Of a stretch of 10,532 bases of DNA, positions 6,598 to 10,532 are shown piece after piece. Every line of letters begins with the position of its first letter. Position 1 is the stretch's first letter. Below the pieces are notes generated by a model, which worked only from the letters and a program-made list of their open reading frames with translations, did not search any database and had not been told where the DNA came from. Source of the stretch: Gemmatimonadota bacterium (GTDB lineage: Bacteria > Gemmatimonadota > Gemmatimonadetes > Longimicrobiales > Gaopeijiaceae); assembly GCA_003567615.1 (NCBI GenBank), contig PWZC01000101.1:1-10532 (forward strand), written 5' to 3'. The translations under genes and the position numbers were made by a program.

Positions 6598-8073
6598 TCA
6601 GACCGCCGCTGGCTCCTGGGGCTCGCCCTTGAAGGAGCCGGTCTCGATCTCCCCGTCCTCCTTGTAGGCGTCGAAGGAGCCGTTCACGAAGCGCACGTCA
6701 TACCCTTCCCGTACCAGGAAGGCGGTGGCGGCCGCCGCGCGAGCACCGGTCCCGCAGTGGACGAGGAGGGTCCGGTCCTTGGGCAGCCGCTCCGGCGCCA
6801 GCGAAGGAAGCCGGGTGTAGGAGGCGCTGAGAGCACCGGGGATATGGGCGCCGGCATACTCGGAGGCGAACCGGACATCCACCACTTCCACGTCGCTGCG
6901 GAGCCTGGCCTCGGCCACGGCGTCGAAGCCCACCTCTTCCACCTTCCCGGCCTTGCCACCCTTGTCGAAGTACCGGGTCAGCGTCTCCGGCGTCACGAAG
7001 CCCACGATGTTGTCGTATCCGATCCGCACCAGGTCGCGGACCGCCTCTTCCACCGCGCTCTCCTCGATGATGAGGACGATGGCCTGGGTCTCATCCTCCA
7101 CCAGGGAGCCCACCGCTGTATTGAAGGCCCGGTTCATGGGGGCGTAGAGGGCTCCGGGGATGTGCTTGGCCATGAACCCGGAGCGGTCCAGCCGCGTGTC
7201 CAGGAAGAGGGCCTCACCGCTGTCCACCCGGCGCTGCAGCTCGGCCACCGTGAGCCGGCGCGGGCTCGGAAGCTGCCCCAGGATGGGCACGCCCTTGTTG
7301 TTGTCCCGCTTCATGCGGGCGAAATAGGTCTGGGGCTCGGGCTGACCCGCCAGGATGGCGTCCACGAAGGCGTCCTCGCCCTGATCCGCCACCGACAGCG
7401 AGGCGTTGTAGAGCTTCTCATAGCCCACCGTGGTCTGGGGCACTGCGCCCAGGTCCTTCCCGCAGGTGGAGCCGGCGCCATGGGCGGGCCACACCTGGAC
7501 ATAGTCCTGAAGCTCGGTGAAGCGGGGAAGGGAGGCGAAGAGCTGCCGGGCCGAGGGCTCCTGCACGCCGTGCATCCCCGCCGCCTGCTCCAGGAGGTCC
7601 GGCCGTCCCAGGTCCCCGACGAAGACGAAGTCGCCGGTGGCCACTCCGATGGGCGTCGATGCGCCGCCGCCCCGGTCGATGAGGACGAAGCTGATGTGCT
7701 CCGGGGTATGGCCCGGCGTATGGAGTGCCTGGATCTCGATCCCACCGATGTGGAAGGAGTCCCCGTCCTTGAGGAAGGTCACATCGTACTCTTCGGTCCG
7801 GGCCCAGTCGCTGGCCCACTCGTCGCCGCCCTCATCGGACAGATAGGTGCGGGTCCCGTACTGGTGGGCGAACTCCCGGGCACCGGAGAGGAAGTCGGCG
7901 TGGATGTGGGTCTCGGCCACGGCCACGATACGGAGTCCCTCCGACTCCGCTGCCTCCACGTACCGGTCGATGTCGCGCTCGGGGTCGATGATCACGGCCT
8001 CCCCGGTCTGCTGACACCCCACGAGGTAGGCATACTGTGCGAGCTTGGGATCGAAGAATTGGCGGAAGAGCAT
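6598..8073 (-). CDS. persulfide dioxygenase-sulfurtransferase (MBL fold + two rhodanese domains, CstB-like)
   Basis: The 491-residue cytosolic protein has three domains. Residues 1-250 are a metallo-beta-lactamase fold with THIHAD (H56, H58, D60), HTPGHTPEH (H122) and VGDLGRPDL (D154). H56, H122 and D154 fit the mononuclear iron ligands of ETHE1-type persulfide dioxygenases. The signature WPAHGAGSTCGK (195-206) supplies C204, conserved in this branch. Residues about 272-370 are a rhodanese-like domain in which the catalytic-Cys loop reads LIIEESA, so it is probably inactive. Residues about 380-475 are a second rhodanese with an intact loop, HCGTGARA (C440). This order, with a dead middle rhodanese, is that of Staphylococcus CstB, which oxidises low-molecular-weight persulfide to sulfite and makes thiosulfate. 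The start is backed by AAGGAG seven bases upstream (8081-8086). It lies between YeeE/YedE and SulP genes, which supports a role in sulfide or sulfane-sulfur oxidation. The physiological thiol cannot be told from sequence. Confidence 0.93.
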   Translation of the reverse strand: MLFRQFFDPKLAQYAYLVGCQQTGEAVIIDPERDIDRYVEAAESEGLRIVAVAETHIHADFLSGAREFAHQYGTRTYLSDEGGDEWASDWARTEEYDVTFLKDGDSFHIGGIEIQALHTPGHTPEHISFVLIDRGGGASTPIGVATGDFVFVGDLGRPDLLEQAAGMHGVQEPSARQLFASLPRFTELQDYVQVWPAHGAGSTCGKDLGAVPQTTVGYEKLYNASLSVADQGEDAFVDAILAGQPEPQTYFARMKRDNNKGVPILGQLPSPRRLTVAELQRRVDSGEALFLDTRLDRSGFMAKHIPGALYAPMNRAFNTAVGSLVEDETQAIVLIIEESAVEEAVRDLVRIGYDNIVGFVTPETLTRYFDKGGKAGKVEEVGFDAVAEARLRSDVEVVDVRFASEYAGAHIPGALSASYTRLPSLAPERLPKDRTLLVHCGTGARAAAATAFLVREGYDVRFVNGSFDAYKEDGEIETGSFKGEPQEPAAV

Positions 8074-8102
8074 GATAGGACTCCTTGGTTGTTCGGTTGC
8101 GG

Positions 8103-8131
8103 GGCGGGGCGCCGGGATTCGGGGCCCCGCC
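8103..8131 (-). other. intra-operon hairpin upstream of the dioxygenase gene
   Basis: GGCGGGGC (8103-8110) and GCCCCGCC (8124-8131) form a perfect eight-base-pair stem with a 13-base loop in the 110-bp gap between the second YeeE/YedE gene and the dioxygenase gene. In the minus-strand transcript it ends 16 bases before the AAGGAG site and is not followed by a U-tract. An mRNA-processing or stability element fits better than a terminator. It could also be a by-product of high GC. Confidence 0.4.
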
Positions 8132-8183
8132 GCGTCCTTCAGTCGTTTCGTTTTTCGTCACGCAGCGAGGCGTGGACCATCCG

Positions 8184-8705
8184 TCAGTGGGGAAGCTTGC
8201 TCCGGAGTGCCGAGTAGGCCCAGGTGCCGGCCAGCGCCCCCAGGAGCGCCATGATCAGCACCGAAACCCCTCCGCCCAGGAGGGCAAAGATCGGGCCGGG
8301 GCAGGCGCCCAGGAGCGCCCAGCCGATGCCGAAGATGGTGCCGCCGATCCAGTACCTGGCGCCGGGGATCCGGCTGTCGCCCCACTGCTTGGGACTGAGC
8401 TTGATGGGCTCTCCCGTCGCCGAGGTCAGACCCATCCTCTTGATGATCTGGACCGAGATGGCGGCCACGACCACGGCCATCCCGATGATTCCGTACATGT
8501 GGAAGCTCTGGAAGCGGAACATCTCCTGGATACGGAACCAGGACACGACCTCGCTCTGTACGAAGATGATGCCCAGATACATTCCGATGAGGAGGTAGCC
8601 CGCCAGCGCCAGGGGGGTCACCACCGGCGTCGGTGCGGCGGAAGCAGTGGCCGCACCTCCCGCTGCCGTGGTCCTGGATCCCTGCGTCGTCGTCTGATTT
8701 GCCAT
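8184..8705 (-). CDS. YeeE/YedE (DUF6691-type) half-transporter, second subunit
   Basis: This 173-residue membrane protein matches the C-terminal half of the YeeE/YedE (TsuA) thiosulfate transporter family. After an Ala/Thr-rich, probably disordered N-terminus (1-28) come hydrophobic helices at about 32-50, 69-88, 119-134 and 138-165. The diagnostic motif GIGWALLGACPGPIFALLG (126-144) places the conserved cysteine C135 at the centre of a re-entrant helix pair. In structurally studied TsuA, cysteines of this kind line the thiosulfate path. It starts 12 bases after the stop of the other half, with GGAG seven bases before its ATG, so the two are surely co-translated. Substrate is inferred from family knowledge: thiosulfate or a related sulfur species. 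A long sub-helical stretch, SWFRIQEMFRFQSFHMYG (55-72), is typical of this subfamily. Confidence 0.9.
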   Translation of the reverse strand: MANQTTTQGSRTTAAGGAATASAAPTPVVTPLALAGYLLIGMYLGIIFVQSEVVSWFRIQEMFRFQSFHMYGIIGMAVVVAAISVQIIKRMGLTSATGEPIKLSPKQWGDSRIPGARYWIGGTIFGIGWALLGACPGPIFALLGGGVSVLIMALLGALAGTWAYSALRSKLPH

Positions 8706-8717
8706 GATGCGTCTCCG

Positions 8718-9326
8718 TCAGCCGAGAAGTAGGGGGAGGATGCCGAAGGTGACCAGCAGACCGCCGGCGAAGAAACCCAGTACCGCCACCAGCGAAGGAA
8801 GCTGTAGATCCGCTATCCCGGAGATGGCGTGGCCACTGGTGCACCCTCCGGCGTAGCGTGCCCCGAAGCCCACCAGAAACCCGCCCCCGACGATGAGGAT
8901 GAGCCCCACCGGCGAGAGGAGCGTGCCCCAGGAGAAGAGCTCCGTCGGGAGGATCCCGGAGAAGTCCTGGATCCCCAGGGCCCGCAGGTCGGCCCGGGTC
9001 GCCTCGCTGATGTGCTGACCCGCGTCGGGCATGCCAATGAGTTGCACCGCCAGGAACCCTCCCAGGAAGATCCCCAGGATGAAGGTCAGATTCCACACCC
9101 CCGACTTCTTCCAGTCGTATTTGAGGAAGGCGGGCTTCCAGCGCTCCGGAGCAGGCGTTGCGGCGCACATGTGCCGCAGGTTGGCCGAGATCCCGAAAAC
9201 CTTCCCTCCCAGGAGGAGGAGAAGGGGGACCACCAGGCCGATTAGGGGTCCGGCCACGTACCAGGGCCAGGGACCGGCGAGGTTCTCGAACATAGGGTGA
9301 CCAATCCGTGCGTCGTGGGTGTTCAT
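8718..9326 (-). CDS. YeeE/YedE half-transporter, first subunit
   Basis: This membrane protein (202 aa from ATG 9326) matches the N-terminal half of the YeeE/YedE thiosulfate transporter family. It begins with PWPWYVAGPLIGL and a first helix (about 22-41). Next is the GISANLRHMCAA block with C54, a helix at 78-97, an amphipathic stretch containing DFSGILP, a helix at 137-153, the family motif GFGARYAGGCTSGHAISG with C162, and a final helix at 176-200. Together with C135 of the next gene, the pair supplies three conserved-type cysteines, as single-chain TsuA does. Start choice is uncertain. ATG 9326 and ATG 9293 (MFENLAGPWPWY) both lack a good Shine-Dalgarno sequence, and many homologues begin near the second. 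A TTG at 9374 is excluded because it lies inside the promoter island. It is the first gene of the four-gene operon, directly behind an AT-rich operator-like site. Confidence 0.9.
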   Translation of the reverse strand: MNTHDARIGHPMFENLAGPWPWYVAGPLIGLVVPLLLLLGGKVFGISANLRHMCAATPAPERWKPAFLKYDWKKSGVWNLTFILGIFLGGFLAVQLIGMPDAGQHISEATRADLRALGIQDFSGILPTELFSWGTLLSPVGLILIVGGGFLVGFGARYAGGCTSGHAISGIADLQLPSLVAVLGFFAGGLLVTFGILPLLLG

Positions 9327-9365
9327 CAGATCGGGTCCGGGAGTTCCGGCCCGCCTCACTGCCTT

Positions 9366-9400
9366 GCTATACAACTTAATAGTAGAATACTATGTGTCAA
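9366..9400 (-). promoter_or_regulatory. promoter island of the sulfur operon
   Basis: A 35-bp AT-rich island stands out from the GC-rich surroundings. On the minus strand it has a perfect -35 box TTGACA (9400 down to 9395). The -10 box is less clear: TAAGTT (9378-9373) is at 16-base spacing with three of six matches, while TATAGC (9371-9366) is a better box but 23 bases from the -35. The position, 40-75 bases before ATG 9326, fits transcription of the YeeE/YedE-dioxygenase-SulP operon. Confidence 0.6.
9379..9393. promoter_or_regulatory. inverted-repeat operator candidate
   Basis: ATAGTA (9379-9384) and TACTAT (9388-9393) form a perfect dyad around GAA, starting one base inside the -35 box. 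A bound dimer would occlude RNA polymerase. ArsR-family sulfide/persulfide sensors (BigR, SqrR) are known to repress persulfide-dioxygenase operons from AT-rich dyads overlapping the promoter, so this is a reasonable operator. The regulator itself is not encoded in the window. Confidence 0.5.
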
Positions 9401-9498
9401 GGCTTCCGGTTCCCTTCTCCCGGCCTTTGCCCGGCCCTGGATCTTCCCGACCGTGAGGGAGACTTCAGCTTCCCCCTTTCCGTGGGTATTGTACCGGC

Positions 9499-10188
9499 GT
9501 GACTGATTCGACTTCCGGACCCGGCCCTGGCTCTTCTTCCGAGTCTACCCCACACGACTCTCCGGGGGTGCGCCCCGGGTTCCCGGGCCCGGCAGGATCC
9601 GAGGACCCATCCCCGGCCCACCGCCCCTCGCGGTGGCGCAGCGCCCTTCGGTGGGGTGAGCGCATTCTCTTCATTGTGCTCCTCATCTTCCTGGCGGAGC
9701 AGTTGGGCCCGCGCTTCACGGCCTGGACCGGGATCGGTCCGTCCTTCGCTCCGGTGGAGCGGCTGGAGGAGGGGTTCCCTCCCGCGGTGGGTCTCGACGG
9801 ATTCGCGCTTCCGGCGGAGCGGGTGGAAGCCGCCGGCGACGGGGTCCGGGTCATCACCTTCTGGGCCACCTGGTGCCGGGTCTGCAGTTGGGAACTCCCC
9901 GCCCTGCAGCGGGTCCACGACGATCTGGCCCACCGGGGTGTCGAGGTTCTCGCCCTCTCCATTGATCAGGAAGGGCCCGGCGTGGTCCTGGAGTACCGCG
10001 AGCGGCGGGGCTTCACCCTCCCCATGGCCATGGCCGCAGCCGGCTCACGGGAAGCCTTCGGCGGGATCCCGGGGATCCCCACCACCTTCATCGTGGACGC
10101 GGACGGGGTGATCCATCACCGCATCGTGGGGGCCTCGGGTCCTGGAACCATCCGGCGCGCTGCGGAGCGACTGCTGGACGACGGGTAG
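9499..10188 (+). CDS. membrane-anchored thioredoxin-like protein (TlpA/ScsD type)
   Basis: The 229-residue protein has a long Pro/Ser/Gly-rich N-terminal tail (1-45), an Arg-rich segment (43-54) and one transmembrane helix (about 55-69, ILFIVLLIFLAEQLG). A periplasmic thioredoxin fold follows. The redox site is TFWATWCRVCSWELP with C126 and C129, the downstream LALSID strand is at 151-156, and the cis-proline is P194 in GIPTTFIVD. The FWATWC-x-VC form and cis-Pro context resemble the ScsD/DsbE-like branch, which reduces periplasmic disulfides or sulfenylated cysteines using electrons from a membrane partner such as CcdA/DsbD, not seen here. The GTG start has no Shine-Dalgarno sequence. TATTGT (9487-9492) lies six bases before it, so a leaderless message is possible. 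The disordered tail, if translated, stays in the cytoplasm. It is divergent from the sulfur operon, 172 bp away, so shared control is possible. Confidence 0.88.
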   Translation: MTDSTSGPGPGSSSESTPHDSPGVRPGFPGPAGSEDPSPAHRPSRWRSALRWGERILFIVLLIFLAEQLGPRFTAWTGIGPSFAPVERLEEGFPPAVGLDGFALPAERVEAAGDGVRVITFWATWCRVCSWELPALQRVHDDLAHRGVEVLALSIDQEGPGVVLEYRERRGFTLPMAMAAAGSREAFGGIPGIPTTFIVDADGVIHHRIVGASGPGTIRRAAERLLDDG

Positions 10189-10325
10189 GGACGGGGCGGA
10201 TCTGCCACCGGGGGCATTCCACCGGACCGTTTCCGGCCTCGGGCGGGGTGGGTTGCCCGGACGGCTCGGGTCATGCAGACTCCACCGCGTCACCGTCGGT
10301 TCGACCCCCTTCTTCTTCCCTGACG

Positions 10326-10532
10326 ATGCGTTCTCTCCCGCGAGGTACCGCCCTGGCCAAGGGTAAGGACAGGTGCTGGAGTCACCTGTCTCCACCGGCC
10401 CTCTTCACCATTCCGGCGCTGGCCCTGGTTCTGGGCGCTTGCGAGGCGCCGCCGGCCCAGCTTCCTGCCGGTGAATTCGGGACGTCGGCCCCGGTTTCCA
10501 TCGAGGCGGTGAGGGCAGATCCGGGAGGGGCC
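10326..10532 (+). CDS. lipoprotein, N-terminal part (runs off right edge)
   Basis: The frame is open from ATG 10326 to the window end, 69 codons. Residues 1-16 contain five basic residues, a hydrophobic core LFTIPALALVLGA (26-38) follows, and the lipobox is VLGAC with C39. This indicates signal-peptidase-II processing and lipid anchoring. The sequence after C39 (EAPPAQLPAGEFG) is a typical Pro-rich linker. The residue after Cys is Glu, not Asp, giving no clear inner-membrane retention signal. No domain can be named from what is visible. No Shine-Dalgarno site precedes the ATG, but no other in-frame start exists before the lipobox. The gap to the preceding stop is 137 bp, and I found no convincing promoter in it. 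Confidence 0.7.
   Translation, partial: MRSLPRGTALAKGKDRCWSHLSPPALFTIPALALVLGACEAPPAQLPAGEFGTSAPVSIEAVRADPGGA
10368..10390. repeat. 8-bp inverted repeat inside the lipoprotein leader region
   Basis: GACAGGTG (10368-10375) and CACCTGTC (10383-10390) are exact reverse complements around a seven-base loop. They lie in codons 15-22 of the lipoprotein. One such repeat is about what chance would give in 10 kb, so function is unproven. An early-codon mRNA hairpin could damp translation. Confidence 0.35.

Noticed and set aside
6451..8217. A 588-codon open frame on the plus strand opposite the dioxygenase gene
   Set aside because: It is a mirror of the GC-biased codons of the real minus-strand gene. 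Its translation is rich in Gly, His, Val and Glu with no domain, while the minus strand gives a complete MBL/rhodanese protein.
8158..9168. A 336-codon minus-strand frame spanning both YeeE/YedE genes
   Set aside because: A shifted frame of the two real membrane proteins. It lacks hydrophobic helices and conserved motifs.
1..10532. Defence system, prophage, insertion sequence, CRISPR array or RNA gene
   Set aside because: No transposase, integrase, nuclease or toxin-antitoxin signature, no regularly spaced repeats and no tRNA- or rRNA-like sequence was found on either strand.

Overview
The window is uniformly GC-rich (about two-thirds G+C by eye) with strongly GC-biased third codon positions. 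It carries ordinary chromosomal bacterial genes packed on both strands. The Tat-exported phosphatase, outer-membrane-like barrel, lipoprotein and membrane-anchored thioredoxin indicate a didermic bacterium. A eukaryote-like argininosuccinate synthase and split YeeE/YedE proteins like those common in Bacteroidota-type genomes suggest a high-GC lineage such as Gemmatimonadota. That placement is an inference, not a proof. I see no tRNA, rRNA, CRISPR array, insertion sequence, phage gene or attachment site.

Left part (1-2361). The 5' part of a GH65 glycoside phosphorylase/hydrolase gene runs off the left edge on the minus strand. It diverges from argG, which converges on the next gene through a G-run/C-run hairpin.

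Middle part (2340-4857). A Tat-exported alkaline phosphatase (minus) diverges from a small secreted, probably outer-membrane beta-barrel protein (plus). The barrel gene converges on the sulfur operon through two strong hairpins. The second hairpin is built from two copies of a 10-bp palindrome and holds the SulP stop codon in its loop.

Right part (4839-9400): the main point of interest. Four minus-strand genes form a probable sulfane-sulfur operon, in transcription order: two half-size YeeE/YedE proteins (a split thiosulfate-type transporter), a three-domain persulfide dioxygenase/rhodanese/rhodanese protein with the architecture of Staphylococcus CstB, and a SulP anion transporter with a STAS domain. 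The likely logic is that thiosulfate or sulfane sulfur is imported or handled by the YeeE/YedE pair. Persulfide is then oxidised to sulfite and/or thiosulfate by the dioxygenase-sulfurtransferase, and sulfite or sulfate is moved by SulP. In front of the operon lies an AT-rich island with a perfect TTGACA -35 box and a 6-3-6 inverted repeat, a plausible operator for a sulfide-responsive repressor. No regulator gene is present in the window.

Divergent from this operon is a membrane-anchored TlpA/ScsD-like thioredoxin (9499-10188), which could serve thiol redox chemistry in the periplasm. The right edge cuts a lipoprotein gene after 69 codons. No wholly new system is evident. The compact sulfur module, its operator and the hairpins placed over stop codons are what deserve a second look.
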